Part shown: positions 22,798-33,173 of the stretch, in pieces
Layout: every line of letters starts with the position of its first letter
Numbering within the stretch: the first letter of the stretch is position 1
Assembly: GCF_039880525.1 (NCBI RefSeq)
Contig: NZ_CP156989.1
Location: 1,240,001-1,304,000 of the forward strand
Direction: 5' to 3'
Source: Agrococcus sp. ProA11
GTDB lineage: Bacteria > Actinomycetota > Actinomycetes > Actinomycetales > Microbacteriaceae
DNA: 64,000 bases
Notes under the pieces: model-generated
Told to the model about the DNA's origin: nothing
Databases searched by the model: none
What the model saw: only the letters and a program-made list of their open reading frames with translations
Program-made: the position numbers and the translations under genes

Positions 22798-23819
22798 CCG
22801 ACCCGATCGTCGACCCGGACGCGACCCCGGACGAGCTCGCGTTCGAGGGGGCGCTGCGCCCGACCACGCTGCAGGAGTTCGTCGGCCAGCCAAAGGTCAA
22901 GGGGCAGCTCGAGGTGCTGCTGCACGCCGCTCGGCTGCAGGACCGCGCGCCCGACCACATCCTGCTCGCCGGGCCGCCAGGGCTCGGCAAGACGACGCTC
23001 GCGACGATCATCGGCGCGGAGACCGGCCGACCCATCCGCTACTCGTCCGGTCCCGCGATCCAGCACGCCGGCGATCTGGCCGCCGTGCTCTCGGCGCTCG
23101 TGCCCGGCGAGGTGCTCTTCATCGACGAGATCCACCGCATGTCGCGCGCCGCCGAGGAGATGCTCTACCTCGCGATGGAGGACTTCCGCATCGACATCAT
23201 GGTGGGCAAGGGCGCGGGCGCCGCGTCGATCCCGCTGGAGCTCGCACCCTTCACGCTCGTCGGGGCGACGACGCGCTCGGGCATGCTGCCGGCCCCCCTG
23301 CGCGATCGCTTCGGCTTCACCGCCCACCTGGAGTTCTACGAGACGAGCGACCTGGAGCGCGTGCTCGCGCGCTCGTCACGGCTGATGGATCTCGGCATCG
23401 AGCCGGCGGCGCTCGCCGAGCTCGCGGGCCGCTCGCGCGGCACCCCCAGGATCGCCAACCGACTGCTGCGACGCGTGCGCGACTGGCTGCTCGTGCACGC
23501 CGGGTCGAGCGATCTGGACGGCGTGCGCGCGGCGCTCGAGCTCTACGACGTCGATGCCGCGGGCCTCGACCGCATCGACCGTGCCGTGCTGCACGCGATC
23601 GCGCATCGCTTCGGCGGGGGACCGGTCGGGCTCTCTACGCTCGCCGCCGCGGTCGGCGAGGAGGCCGACACCATCGAGTCGGTGGTCGAGCCGTTCCTGG
23701 TGCGGGAGGGCCTCATCGGGCGCACGCCGCGCGGCAGGGTCGCCACACCGAGCGGGATGCGCCACGTGCACGCCGACACGGCACGGGGCAACGGGGAAGC
23801 GACGCTCGACGGGGTATGA
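22794..23819 (+). CDS. ruvB: Holliday-junction helicase motor RuvB
   Basis: A 341-residue AAA+ motor. [11 protein letters not shown] start motif, Walker [10 protein letters not shown] (about 60-68), Walker B LFIDEIHR, sensor 1 GATTRSG, and the C-terminal winged helix with RTPRGRVAT. Overlaps ruvA by four bases. Confidence 0.97.
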   Translation: MTDPIVDPDATPDELAFEGALRPTTLQEFVGQPKVKGQLEVLLHAARLQDRAPDHILLAGPPGLGKTTLATIIGAETGRPIRYSSGPAIQHAGDLAAVLSALVPGEVLFIDEIHRMSRAAEEMLYLAMEDFRIDIMVGKGAGAASIPLELAPFTLVGATTRSGMLPAPLRDRFGFTAHLEFYETSDLERVLARSSRLMDLGIEPAALAELAGRSRGTPRIANRLLRRVRDWLLVHAGSSDLDGVRAALELYDVDAAGLDRIDRAVLHAIAHRFGGGPVGLSTLAAAVGEEADTIESVVEPFLVREGLIGRTPRGRVATPSGMRHVHADTARGNGEATLDGV

Positions 23820-23883
23820 TGGGGGTTTGGTCCTGTGCGCAGACGCGACGGGACGAACCACCCCCGAGAGGCCCCTTCAGACG

Positions 23884-24264
23884 ATGCTGTTCCTGCAGAC
23901 GACCGCCACCGCCCAGCAAGGGTTCACGTTCGACCCGCTCACCGCGATCATGCTGGTCGTCCTCGCGGCGATGATCTTCTTCATGTTCCGCAGCAACAAG
24001 AAGCGCAAGGCGCAGGCTGCCGAGCTGCAGGACCAGATGGTCCCCGGCGCCGAGATCATGACGAACTTCGGCCTGTTCGGCGAGCTGCGCGAGATCGACG
24101 AGGAGCGCAACGAGGCGCTCATCGAGATCGCGCCGGGCACCATCGTGCGCGTGCACCGCCAGACGCTGGCGCGCGTGGTCGAGGACGAGCCCGCGCTCGC
24201 CGACGACGCTGCAGACGCTGCCGACGACGCTGGCGAGGCCGGCGAGCCTCGCGACCGCGCCTGA
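23884..24264 (+). CDS. yajC: Preprotein translocase accessory subunit YajC
   Basis: A 126-residue protein with one membrane helix (AIMLVVLAAMIFFMFRSNKKRK) followed by the typical MVPGAEIMTNFGLFGEL domain and an acidic Asp/Ala tail. Part of the SecDF-YajC complex; secD follows three bases later. Confidence 0.93.
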   Translation: MLFLQTTATAQQGFTFDPLTAIMLVVLAAMIFFMFRSNKKRKAQAAELQDQMVPGAEIMTNFGLFGELREIDEERNEALIEIAPGTIVRVHRQTLARVVEDEPALADDAADAADDAGEAGEPRDRA

Positions 24265-24267
24265 TCC

Positions 24268-25935
24268 GTGGCCAAGGCTCGAACCCGGGGCGCTCGCGCC
24301 CTCATCTGGCTGGTCGTGCTCATCGCCGGCCTGATCGGCGTCAACTTCTCGGCCGTGCAGTGGGCCGGCGGATCGTGGACGCCGCAGCTCGCCCTCGACC
24401 TCGAGGGCGGCACGCAGATCGTGCTGGAGCCCCGGCTCGCTGAGGGCGACTCCATCTCGCAGGAGCAGCTCGACCAGGCCGTGGCGATCATCCGCCAGCG
24501 CGTCGACGCATCCGGCATCTCGGAGACCGAGATCACCACGCAGGGCGGGCGCAACATCGTCGTGGCCCTGCCCGGCGAGCCCGATGCCGCGACGATGCAG
24601 CGCATCCAGGCGAGCGCCAAGATGGAGTTCCGCCCGGTACTCGCCTCCGCGCAGGCGAACGCTCCCGGCTCCACGCCGGAGCCGACGGAACCGGCCGCAG
24701 AGGAGTCGACTGAGGAGTCGACCACCGAGCCCACCGATCCGTGGGACCAGGCGTGGGTCACGCCGGAGGTCCTTGCCGATTTCGATGCACTCCAGTGCGC
24801 CGACGTCGACGCGACCGAGGTCGCCGACCCGGAGCAGCCGTTCCTCACCTGCTCGACCGACGGCACGGCGAGGTTCATCCTCGGGCCGGTCGCCGTCGAC
24901 GGCTCGAGCATCGCGGACGCACAGGTCTCCGCTGCCGTCAACTCGCAGGGTCAGGCGACCGGCGGCTGGGCAGTGAACCTGGAGCTCAAGGGCGAGGGAC
25001 CTGCCGACTTCGAAGCCACCACGCGTGCCATCACCGGATTGCCGGAGCCGACGAACCAGTTCGCAGTCGTGCTGGACGCGTCGGTGCTGATGCCGATCAC
25101 CTCGAACGCCATCATCACCGACGGCAACGCGCAGATCACCGGCGGCTTCACGCAGGAGGGCGCGCAGTCGCTCGCCGACCAGCTGCGCTTCGGTGCGCTG
25201 CCGGTGAGCTTCCAGGTGCAGTCGAACGAGACCATCTCACCCACGCTCGGCGCGAGCCAGCTGCAGGCGGGCCTCATCGCAGGCCTCATCGGTCTGCTGC
25301 TCGTGGTCGCATACTCGGTGCTGCAGTACCGCGCGCTCGGCGTGGTGGTCGTCTTCTCGCTCCTCATCGCCGCGGTGCTGAGCTACCTCGTGGTGACCTT
25401 CCTCTCCAGCACCGAGGGCTACCGCCTGTCGCTCGCGGGCATCGCGGGTCTCGTGATCGCGATCGGCATCACCGCCGACTCGTTCATCGTGTACTTCGAG
25501 CGGATCCGAGACGAGCTTCGTGAGGGCAAGCACCTCTCGAGTGCGCTGGAGACCGGCTGGAAGCGCGCGTTCCGCACCATCCTGATCTCGGACGCGGTGA
25601 GCTTCCTCGCCGCCGTGATCCTGTTCCTCCTGTCGGTGGGCAACGTGCGCGGCTTCGCCTACACGCTCGGCATCACGACCTTCATCGACGTGGTCGTCGT
25701 CGCGCTGTTCACGCATCCGCTGCTCAGGCTGCTCTCACGCACCCGGTTCTTCTCCTCCGGCCACCGGCTCTCGGGCCTGAATCCGGACGAGCTCGGGGCC
25801 GTCTACCGGGGCCGTGCGAGGTTCCGCGAGCCCGTCGCCGCCGGCAAGGGTGGGAAGTCGGTCAAGGAGGCGCAGCGGCGCCAGACCATCGCGGAACGCA
25901 AGGCCGCAGCCGCGACGACGGGCAAGGAGTCCTGA
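24268..25935 (+). CDS. secD: Protein translocase subunit SecD
   Basis: A 555-residue inner-membrane protein using the proton gradient to pull exported proteins. Seen: first helix, then LDLEGGTQIVLEP, a large periplasmic P1 region with an acidic Pro/Glu/Thr linker near residue 135-155, GNAQITGGF, and six C-terminal helices starting at ASQLQAGLIAGLIGLLLV, with GIAGLVIAIGITADSFIVYFERIRDE. GTG start; ends in ATGA-type overlap with secF. Confidence 0.96.
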   Translation: MAKARTRGARALIWLVVLIAGLIGVNFSAVQWAGGSWTPQLALDLEGGTQIVLEPRLAEGDSISQEQLDQAVAIIRQRVDASGISETEITTQGGRNIVVALPGEPDAATMQRIQASAKMEFRPVLASAQANAPGSTPEPTEPAAEESTEESTTEPTDPWDQAWVTPEVLADFDALQCADVDATEVADPEQPFLTCSTDGTARFILGPVAVDGSSIADAQVSAAVNSQGQATGGWAVNLELKGEGPADFEATTRAITGLPEPTNQFAVVLDASVLMPITSNAIITDGNAQITGGFTQEGAQSLADQLRFGALPVSFQVQSNETISPTLGASQLQAGLIAGLIGLLLVVAYSVLQYRALGVVVVFSLLIAAVLSYLVVTFLSSTEGYRLSLAGIAGLVIAIGITADSFIVYFERIRDELREGKHLSSALETGWKRAFRTILISDAVSFLAAVILFLLSVGNVRGFAYTLGITTFIDVVVVALFTHPLLRLLSRTRFFSSGHRLSGLNPDELGAVYRGRARFREPVAAGKGGKSVKEAQRRQTIAERKAAAATTGKES

Positions 25936-26906
25936 TGGCATCGCTCACCACCATCGGCAATCAGCTCTACACCGGAGAGCGCTCGATCCCGATCGTGCCG
26001 AAGCGCAAGCTGTGGTTCACGGTCGTCGCGGCCGTGCTGATCGTGCTGGCGCTCGGCACCATCGTGCGCGGAGGCTTCACCTTCGGCATCGAGTTCACCG
26101 GCGGCAGCGAGTTCCGGGTCACGGGCCTCGAGTCGGCGTCCACGGAGGGCGTGCCGGAGACGATCGACGGCATCGTGCCCGACAGCGCCGTGCGCGTCGC
26201 GACGCTCGGCACCGACACCGTGCGCGTGCAGACCGACGAGGTCACCCAGGAGCAGGCCGCGGAGATCCGCGGCGCCCTGGCCGAGCAGTACGGCGTCGAG
26301 ACCGGCGACGTGGCGTTCTCGTTCATCGGCCCGTCCTGGGGCCAGGACATCTCGCGGCAGGCGCTCATCGCGCTCGTGGTGTTCCTCGCGGTCGTCTCGA
26401 TGGTGCTGGCGATCTACTTCCGCACCTGGAAGATGTCGCTCGCCGCGCTCTCGTCGCTCGCCTTCGACCTGCTGGTGACCGCCGGCATCTACGGCGTCAT
26501 CGGCTTCGAGGTGACGCCCGCGGCGGTGATCGGATTCCTGACGATCCTCGGCTACTCGCTGTACGACACCGTCGTGGTGTTCGACAAGGTGCGCGAGAAC
26601 ACCGCACCCGGCTCCAGCGGCACGATGCTCGGCCAGATCAACCTCGCCGTCAACCAGACCCTGGTGCGCTCCATCAACACCTCGATCGTCGCCTCGCTGC
26701 CGATCGCGTCGATCCTGTTCATCGGGGCGCTCGCGCTCGGCGCCGGCACGCTCCGCGACATCGCGCTGGCGCTGTTCATCGGCACGATCGTCGGCACCTG
26801 GTCGTCGATGTTCGTCGCCGCGCCTGTCTATGCTCAGCTGAGGCAGAACGACGAGATCGGTGCCGAGCAGGTCAAGGTCAAGCGCGACCAGGGGGCCGTG
26901 GTCTGA
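25935..26906 (+). CDS. secF: Protein translocase subunit SecF
   Basis: A 323-residue partner of SecD. FGIEFTGGSEFRV after the first helix, the SecF signature ILGYSLYDTVVVFDKVRENT near residue 205, and NQTLVRSINTS. The C-terminus is basic and acidic in alternation. Confidence 0.96.
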   Translation: MASLTTIGNQLYTGERSIPIVPKRKLWFTVVAAVLIVLALGTIVRGGFTFGIEFTGGSEFRVTGLESASTEGVPETIDGIVPDSAVRVATLGTDTVRVQTDEVTQEQAAEIRGALAEQYGVETGDVAFSFIGPSWGQDISRQALIALVVFLAVVSMVLAIYFRTWKMSLAALSSLAFDLLVTAGIYGVIGFEVTPAAVIGFLTILGYSLYDTVVVFDKVRENTAPGSSGTMLGQINLAVNQTLVRSINTSIVASLPIASILFIGALALGAGTLRDIALALFIGTIVGTWSSMFVAAPVYAQLRQNDEIGAEQVKVKRDQGAVV

Positions 26907-26926
26907 GCCGGTAGGGGAGCGACAGC

Positions 26927-29164
26927 ATGAGCGAGGTGCAGCCCAGCGGAGGCTTCCGCACGCTGCTGCCGTTCCTGTTCTCGCGCTCGCACCGCGCGGG
27001 CGCCATCGACGAGCTCATCCGCTCGGTCAAGGCGCAGCACCCGAAGGCCGACACCGGGCTGATCCAGCGCGCCTACATCGTCGCCGAGGAGGCGCACCGC
27101 GGGCAGTACCGCAAGTCGGGCGAGCCGTACATCACCCATCCGGTCGCGGTCGCGCAGATCCTGGCCGATCTCGGCATCGGGGCGATCACGGTGGCGGCGG
27201 CGCTACTGCACGACACGGTGGAGGATACGACCTACACGCTCGAGCAGTGCCGCGCCGACTTCGGGGATGAGATCGCCATGCTGGTCGACGGCGTCACCAA
27301 GCTCGACAAGCTGAAGTACGGCCAGAGCGCGCAGGCCGAGACGGTCCGCAAGATGGTCGTGGCGATGTCGAAGGACATCCGCGTGCTCGTGATCAAGCTC
27401 GCCGACCGCCTGCACAATGCGCGCACCTGGGGCTTCGTCTCCGACGACTCCGCGCAGCGCAAGGCGCGGGAGACGATGGAGATCTACGCCCCGCTCGCGC
27501 ACAGGCTCGGCATCCAGACCATCAAGGTCGAGCTCGAGGACCTCTCGTTCGCGGTGCTGCAGCCGAAGGTCTACCTCGAGATCAAGAACCTGGTGGATGC
27601 TCGCGCGCCCGAGCGCGAGCGCTACCTCGACGAGGTCGTTGCGGCGCTGAGCGAGGACATGCGGGCGGGCAAGATCCGTGGCCGCATCGCAGGCAGGCCG
27701 AAGCAGTACTACTCGATCTACACGAAGATGCAGGTGCGCGGCCACGACTTCGCCGACATCTACGACCTCGTCGGCGTGCGCGTGATCGTCGCGTCGGTGC
27801 GCGACTGCTACGCGGTGCTGGGCGCGATCCATGCGCGCTGGCAGCCGATGCCCGGCAGGCTCAAGGACTACATCGCCACGCCGAAGTTCAACCTGTACCA
27901 GTCCTTGCACACGACCGTGATCGGTCCTCGCGGGCACCACGTCGAGGTGCAGATCCGCACCGAGGAGATGCATCGTCGCGCCGAGTTCGGCGTCGCGGCG
28001 CACTGGAAGTACAAGCAGGGCACCGCGGGCGGCGGCGAGGTGTCGTCGACCGACATGGCGTGGCTCCAGCACATCAACGACTGGCAGGAGGAGACGACCG
28101 ACCCGGGCGAGTTCCTCGACTCGCTGCGGTTCGAGATCGGCGCGAAGGAGCTCTACGTCTTCACGCCGAAGGGCAAGGTCATCGGGCTGCCCGCGGGCGC
28201 CACCCCGATCGACTTCGCCTACGCCGTGCACACCGAGGTCGGGCACCGCACGATGGGCGGCAAGGTCAACGGCAGGCTCGTGCCGCTCGACACCAAGCTC
28301 ACCACCGGCGACATCGTCGAGGTGCTGACGTCGAAGAACCCGGATGCCGGCCCCAGCCAGGATTGGCTGTCGTTCGTCACCTCTGCCCGCGCACGCAGCA
28401 AGATCCGCCAGTGGTTCCAGCGCGAGCGGCGCGACGAGGCCGTCGAGGTCGGCAAGGAGGCGATCGCGAAGGCGATGCGCCGCCACGACCTGCCGCTGCA
28501 GAAGCTGATGGGGCGGGATGCCTTCGCGCAGGTCGCCGCGCAGCTCAAGTACGACGACGTCACCAGCCTCTACGCGGCGGTGGGCGAGGGCCACGTCTCG
28601 ACGCAGTCGGTGCTCGAGAAGGTCGTCGCCTACATCCGTGCCGAGGAGGGCTCCACCGACGACGAGCCCGCGCGCGTCCTCGCGCCCACGCGTGCGCCGC
28701 GCCCGCCGTCGAGCACCTCCGGCGTGCTCGTGCGCGGCGCCGACGACATCCTGGTGAAGCTCTCGAAGTGCTGCACGCCGGTGCCCGGCGACGACATCGT
28801 CGGCTTCGTCACCCGCGGTCAGGGCGTCAGCGTCCATCAGCGCAGCTGCCCGAACGTGCAGGGCCTGCTCGCCGAGCCGGAGCGCATGATCGAGGTCGAG
28901 TGGGGCACGGGGTCGCAGGGCCTGTTCCTGGTCAACATCCAGGTCGAGGCGCTCGACCGAGCCGCGCTGCTGAGCGACATCACGCGCGTGCTGAGCGAGC
29001 ACCACGTCAACATCCTGTCGGCGAGCGTCACCACCGGCACCGACCGCCTCGCGATCAGCCGCTTCTCGTTCGAGATGGGCGATGTCACGCACCTGGACAG
29101 CGTGCTGAACGCCGTGCGACGCATCGAAGGCGTCTACGACGTCTACCGCATCACCACCGGCTGA
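26927..29164 (+). CDS. rel: Bifunctional (p)ppGpp synthetase/hydrolase Rel
   Basis: A 745-residue long RelA/SpoT homologue governing the stringent response. HD hydrolase domain with ITHPVAVAQIL and LLHDTVEDT (residues about 65-110), synthetase domain with GRPKQYYSIYTKMQ and YQSLHTTVIGP, TGS domain (YVFTPKGKVIGLPAGATPIDFAYAVH), zinc-finger-like CCTPVPGDDIVGFVT and a C-terminal ACT domain. All catalytic regions of both activities look intact. A strong hairpin follows. Confidence 0.97.
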   Translation: MSEVQPSGGFRTLLPFLFSRSHRAGAIDELIRSVKAQHPKADTGLIQRAYIVAEEAHRGQYRKSGEPYITHPVAVAQILADLGIGAITVAAALLHDTVEDTTYTLEQCRADFGDEIAMLVDGVTKLDKLKYGQSAQAETVRKMVVAMSKDIRVLVIKLADRLHNARTWGFVSDDSAQRKARETMEIYAPLAHRLGIQTIKVELEDLSFAVLQPKVYLEIKNLVDARAPERERYLDEVVAALSEDMRAGKIRGRIAGRPKQYYSIYTKMQVRGHDFADIYDLVGVRVIVASVRDCYAVLGAIHARWQPMPGRLKDYIATPKFNLYQSLHTTVIGPRGHHVEVQIRTEEMHRRAEFGVAAHWKYKQGTAGGGEVSSTDMAWLQHINDWQEETTDPGEFLDSLRFEIGAKELYVFTPKGKVIGLPAGATPIDFAYAVHTEVGHRTMGGKVNGRLVPLDTKLTTGDIVEVLTSKNPDAGPSQDWLSFVTSARARSKIRQWFQRERRDEAVEVGKEAIAKAMRRHDLPLQKLMGRDAFAQVAAQLKYDDVTSLYAAVGEGHVSTQSVLEKVVAYIRAEEGSTDDEPARVLAPTRAPRPPSSTSGVLVRGADDILVKLSKCCTPVPGDDIVGFVTRGQGVSVHQRSCPNVQGLLAEPERMIEVEWGTGSQGLFLVNIQVEALDRAALLSDITRVLSEHHVNILSASVTTGTDRLAISRFSFEMGDVTHLDSVLNAVRRIEGVYDVYRITTG

Positions 29165-29168
29165 CGCA

Positions 29169-29212
29169 GCACGGCCGGTCCGGCGGGGTGAACCCCCGCG
29201 AACCGGCCGTGC
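29169..29212. terminator. Two-tier hairpin terminator
   Basis: GCACGGCCGGT (29169-29179) pairs with 29202-29212, enclosing a second stem GCGGGG/CCCCGC. It separates the convergent rel and DUF349 genes and can serve both. Confidence 0.8.
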
Positions 29213-29241
29213 CTGCCTCCTCGCCGCGAAGGCGCGGTGGA

Positions 29242-30726
29242 TCAGCCTGCGGCGGCGACGACCTGCAGCCAGGAGCGCTTGGTCTCCAGCTCGGTCTCGA
29301 TCTCCGACTTGCGCTTCGCGTCGGTGGTCGCGGCGAGCTCGGCCTCGAGCTTCTCGATGGCCTCCTCGAGCTGCCCGGCGACGCCCTCCGAGCGCGCCTT
29401 GCGCTCGGGGTTGTTGCTCTTCCAGTGCTGCTCGTCGAGCTCGCGCACGTGCGTCTCGATCTTGCGCATCCGGTCCTCGACGTCGCGCAGCGACGCACGC
29501 GGCACGCGTCCGATCTCGTCCCAGCGCTGCTGGATGCGGATCAGGGCGTCGCGCGCGGCGGTGCGGTCCCGCATCTCCAGGATGGGTGCTGCCTCGTCGA
29601 GCAGCGCCTGCTTCTTCACGAGGTTCTCGGCGAACTCCTCGTCGTCGACGGCAGCCTGCTCGGCCTTCGCCTGGAACAGCACGTCGCCGGCGTCCTTGAA
29701 CTGCGCCCAGAGCGCGTCATCGACCTTGCGACCCGCGCGTCCGGCTGCCTTCCACTGGTCGAGCAGCGTGCGATAGGCCGGGATGCCGTCGACGCCCTTG
29801 GGCGCGAGCGCCTGCGCCTGCTCGACGAGCGCCTGCTTGCGGGCGCGCACATCCTTGTTGGAGGCGTCGAGCTCGGCGAAGAACTTGCGGCGAGCGGTCT
29901 CGAGCGTGCTGCGCGCATCGCGAAAGCGCTTCCAGAGCGCGTCCGCCTGCTGCTTCGGCACGCGGGGGCCGTCCTTCTGCAGGCGCTGCCAGTCGGCGAA
30001 GAGCACGTCGACCTTCTGCATCATCTGCTTCCACTGCACGTCGGAGAGGTCGCCGGCGGCCAGCCGCTCGATCGACTCGACGACGACCGTGCGCTCGGCG
30101 ACCGCGGCCTCCACCTCGGCCTTGCTCGCGGCCTGCTGCTGCTGCTCGAGCTCACCCAGCTCGCCGCGGAGGGCGTCGAGGCGACCGAGCAGCGAGGCGA
30201 TGTCGCCGACGGCATTCGCACTGCGCACGTTCTTGTGCAGGTGGCTCGCGGCCTTGGCGACGTCCTTGGCGTTCGCGCCGCCGCGCACCCGCTGCTCGAG
30301 CAGGCGCACCTGGCCCTCGAGGTCGGCGAACTTGCGCTCGAAGTAGGCGAGCGCCTCCTCGGGGGTCGCGTCGGGGAACTGACCGACCACGCGCCAGTCG
30401 TCGCCGTCCTGCACGGCCACGGTGCCGGCGGCATCGACGCGGCCAACGCCGCGCTCGATCACGTGCTCGCCCATCGTGGGGCCGCTCGGCGCCGCGGCGG
30501 CGTCAGCCTCAGCTGCGGGCGTCTCGTCCGGGCTCGCCTCGTCTGCTGCCGGGGTCTCGTCCGGGCTCGCCTCATCTGCTGCGGGCTGCGCGTCGTCTGC
30601 TGCGGGCTGTGCGTCGTCGCTGGCCTCGGCGGCGCCGGGCGCGACATCCTCGACGACGTCGGGCGCGACATCCTCAGTGGCGCTGTGCTGCGCGTCGGGG
30701 TCGGTGGGCTGGATGGGCTCAGGCAT
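29242..30726 (-). CDS. DUF349 coiled-coil protein
   Basis: A 494-residue, highly charged helical protein with several DUF349 repeats, recognisable by W-x-x-(I/L)-G-(R/P)-style segments such as DVLFADWQRLQKDGPRVP, LLDQWKAAGRAGRKVDDALW and QQRWDEIGRVPRASLRDVEDR. The N-terminus is a low-complexity acidic region with internal duplications (AQPAADD twice, EASPDETPAAD twice). The function is unclear; some members are linked to RNA or ribosome processes. Start at 30726 begins MPEPIQPTD. Confidence 0.85.
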   Translation of the reverse strand: MPEPIQPTDPDAQHSATEDVAPDVVEDVAPGAAEASDDAQPAADDAQPAADEASPDETPAADEASPDETPAAEADAAAAPSGPTMGEHVIERGVGRVDAAGTVAVQDGDDWRVVGQFPDATPEEALAYFERKFADLEGQVRLLEQRVRGGANAKDVAKAASHLHKNVRSANAVGDIASLLGRLDALRGELGELEQQQQAASKAEVEAAVAERTVVVESIERLAAGDLSDVQWKQMMQKVDVLFADWQRLQKDGPRVPKQQADALWKRFRDARSTLETARRKFFAELDASNKDVRARKQALVEQAQALAPKGVDGIPAYRTLLDQWKAAGRAGRKVDDALWAQFKDAGDVLFQAKAEQAAVDDEEFAENLVKKQALLDEAAPILEMRDRTAARDALIRIQQRWDEIGRVPRASLRDVEDRMRKIETHVRELDEQHWKSNNPERKARSEGVAGQLEEAIEKLEAELAATTDAKRKSEIETELETKRSWLQVVAAAG

Positions 30727-30816
30727 GACGGAGTCTCTCGTACGAGGGAACGGGCAGGACGAGCGTACCGCGACCAAGCCGCCGCAGGGGCCACGCACGG
30801 CCCCCGCAGCACCGTC

Positions 30817-31590
30817 CTACTGCAGGACGAAGTCGTCGATCGTCACGGGCTCGGTCGGCGCACCGTCGGGCGCGTCATCCACGGTGCCCTTGGCGATGAC
30901 CTGCTCCTGCAGCTGGTCGAGCCCGGAGGTCACCTGACCGATCACCGAGTAGCCGCCGGCGGCGTCCGCGGGGATCGTGGTGTCGCCGTAGACGAGGAAG
31001 AACTGGTGGCCGTTGGAGTCGGCGTCGCCGCCGGCGCGAGCCATCGCGATCGTGCCCTCGGGGTACACGTCGTCGGCGGGCGCGTTCTCGATCGGGCCGT
31101 ACTGGTACGACGGGTCGCCGGCTCCCGTGCCGTCGACGGAGCCGCACTGCAGCACGCTGAAGCCCTCGCTGGTCGTGAGGCGGTGGCAGGTCTTGCCGTC
31201 GTAGTAGTCGACGAGCGTGTCGTTGAGCACGGCCGCGACCGCCTGCGGCGCGGCTGCACCGTCGAGCTCGACGCCGAGCTCCACGCCGTTGATCGTCAGC
31301 GTGCCCGTCCACGTGCGATCCTCGGCGAGCGAGGGATCGGGCACGGTGGACTCGGTGTCGTCGGGAGCTGCCGACTCGCTCGCGGTCGGCGCCGCGGTCG
31401 CGGCGGGGTCGACAGGATCGGCTGCGGGCTGCACGAGCGCGATGATCCCGATGCCGCCGAGCAGCACGACGCCGGCGAGCAGCGCTCCGATGATCGAATC
31501 GCGCGTCTGGCGACGCTTCCTGCGCTCGTGCACCGTCTGCCGTGCGCGATAGTCGCGCACGCGGCGCTCCTGCTCCTGCTTCGTGACCAC
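30817..31590 (-). CDS. Membrane-anchored cyclophilin-type peptidylprolyl isomerase
   Basis: A 257-residue protein: basic N-terminus, one membrane helix (IIGALLAGVVLLGGIGIIALV), a Thr/Asp/Pro linker, then a cyclophilin domain with YYDGKTCHRLTTSEGFSVLQCG, GTIAMARAGGDADSNGHQFFLVY and YSVIGQVTSGLDQL. The usual catalytic Arg of F-H-R appears as CHRL, and GQFFI-type as HQFFLV. It would help fold proteins outside the membrane. GTG at 31590 has GAGGAG five to six bases upstream. Two cysteines bracket the core. Confidence 0.88.
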   Translation of the reverse strand: MVTKQEQERRVRDYRARQTVHERRKRRQTRDSIIGALLAGVVLLGGIGIIALVQPAADPVDPAATAAPTASESAAPDDTESTVPDPSLAEDRTWTGTLTINGVELGVELDGAAAPQAVAAVLNDTLVDYYDGKTCHRLTTSEGFSVLQCGSVDGTGAGDPSYQYGPIENAPADDVYPEGTIAMARAGGDADSNGHQFFLVYGDTTIPADAAGGYSVIGQVTSGLDQLQEQVIAKGTVDDAPDGAPTEPVTIDDFVLQ

Positions 31591-31721
31591 ACGTACTCCT
31601 CGTAGGACCTGCCGCACTGCCTCAGGGACGTCCCAGGTGCGACCGTCGATCAGGCTACCGGCTCGGCTGAGCACCGCCGTCTGCGACCGACCGCGTCAGC
31701 GGCCGCACCTAGCATGGAGGT

Positions 31722-33050
31722 ATGGCCAGGGGGACGACAGCGCCGCTCGCGGTGCGCATGCGCCCGACGGGCCTCGACGAGGTCGTCGGCCAACGGCACC
31801 TGCTCGGTCCCGGCTCGCCGCTGCGACGGCTCGCCGCGCCCGGTGAGGGAGCGAGCGGTCAGAGCGTGATCCTCTGGGGGCCGCCCGGCACCGGCAAGAC
31901 GACGCTCGCGCAGTCGATCGCCCACACCTCCGACCGCAGGTTCGTCGAGCTGAGCGCTGTCACCGCCGGCGTGAAGGACGTGCGCCAGGTGATGGAGGAC
32001 TCGCTCAACCAGCGCGACCTCTTCGGCCAGTCGACCGTGCTCTTCCTCGACGAGATCCACCGCTTCTCCAAGGCACAGCAGGATGCGCTGCTGCCGGGCG
32101 TCGAGCAGGGGTGGGTCACGCTCATCGCCGCGACCACGGAGAACCCGTCGTTCAGCGTCGTCAGCCCGCTGCTGTCCCGCTCGCTGCTGCTCACCCTGGA
32201 GCCGCTCGAGGATCACGACATCGCCTCGCTCGTCGACCGCGCGATCGCCGACCCGCGAGGCTTCGGCGCAGCGATCGTGCTCGACGACGACGCGAAGGCG
32301 CAGCTCATCCGGCTCTCGTCCGGCGATGCGCGGCGTGCGCTCACCGCACTCGAAGCCGCGGGGGCGCATGCGCTGCAAGCGGCGGAGGCTGCGGGGGAGT
32401 CGGACGGACCGGCGACCGTCACCGCCGAGGCGCTGGCGAGCGCCGTCGACCGAGCGCTGCTGCGCTACGACCGGCAGGGCGACGAGCACTACGACGTGAT
32501 CTCGGCCTTCATCAAGTCGGTGCGCGGCTCCGATCCGGATGCCGCGCTGCACTACTTGGCGCGCATGATCGAGGCCGGAGAGGATCCGCGCTTCATCGCC
32601 AGGCGCATCATCGTGCTCGCGAGCGAGGACATCGGCATGGCTGATCCGCAGGGACTCGTGATCGCGACCGCCGCCGCCACCGCGGTGCAGATGATCGGCA
32701 TGCCGGAAGGTCGCATCCCCCTGGCCGAGGCCACCGTCTATCTCGCCACCGCGCCGAAGTCGAACCGCGCCTACCTGGGCATCGACGCGGCGATCGCCGA
32801 CGTGCGCGCGGGGGACTTCGGCCGCGTGCCCAAGCATCTGCGCGACGGGCACTACCCGGGCGCGAAGCGCCTCGGGCACGGTAAGGGCTACCGATACGCC
32901 CACGACGCGCCGCACGGCGTCGCCGCGCAGCAGTACCTCCCCGATCCGCTCATCGGCCGGCGCTACTACGATGCCGGTCAGCACGGCTTCGAGCGCGAGC
33001 TCGCCGCGAGGCTGGAGCGCATCCGCGCGATCCTCGGCGGCGACCGCTGA
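31722..33050 (+). CDS. rarA: Replication-associated recombination protein RarA (MgsA)
   Basis: A 442-residue AAA+ ATPase acting at stalled forks. [17 protein letters not shown], Walker [13 protein letters not shown], Walker [16 protein letters not shown], sensor TTENPSF, and the C-terminal segment EDIGMADPQ and tetramer domain with [18 protein letters not shown]. Confidence 0.95.
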   Translation: MARGTTAPLAVRMRPTGLDEVVGQRHLLGPGSPLRRLAAPGEGASGQSVILWGPPGTGKTTLAQSIAHTSDRRFVELSAVTAGVKDVRQVMEDSLNQRDLFGQSTVLFLDEIHRFSKAQQDALLPGVEQGWVTLIAATTENPSFSVVSPLLSRSLLLTLEPLEDHDIASLVDRAIADPRGFGAAIVLDDDAKAQLIRLSSGDARRALTALEAAGAHALQAAEAAGESDGPATVTAEALASAVDRALLRYDRQGDEHYDVISAFIKSVRGSDPDAALHYLARMIEAGEDPRFIARRIIVLASEDIGMADPQGLVIATAAATAVQMIGMPEGRIPLAEATVYLATAPKSNRAYLGIDAAIADVRAGDFGRVPKHLRDGHYPGAKRLGHGKGYRYAHDAPHGVAAQQYLPDPLIGRRYYDAGQHGFERELAARLERIRAILGGDR

Positions 33051-33173
33051 TCTGGTAGGCTCTTCCACGGCCTTGCAGGCACTGCCCTGCTGTTTCTGGC
33101 CCGCAACCCTCCTTACGTCGCGGCATTCCGCCGTGACAGCCGCTCGCGCGGCAGCGAATCAGCGAAGGAAGTC

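Noticed and set aside
28060-31605. A plus-strand open frame of more than 1100 codons across the rel end, DUF349 and cyclophilin genes
   Set aside because: It is out of frame with rel and antisense to two well-supported genes; long spurious frames are expected in DNA this GC-rich.
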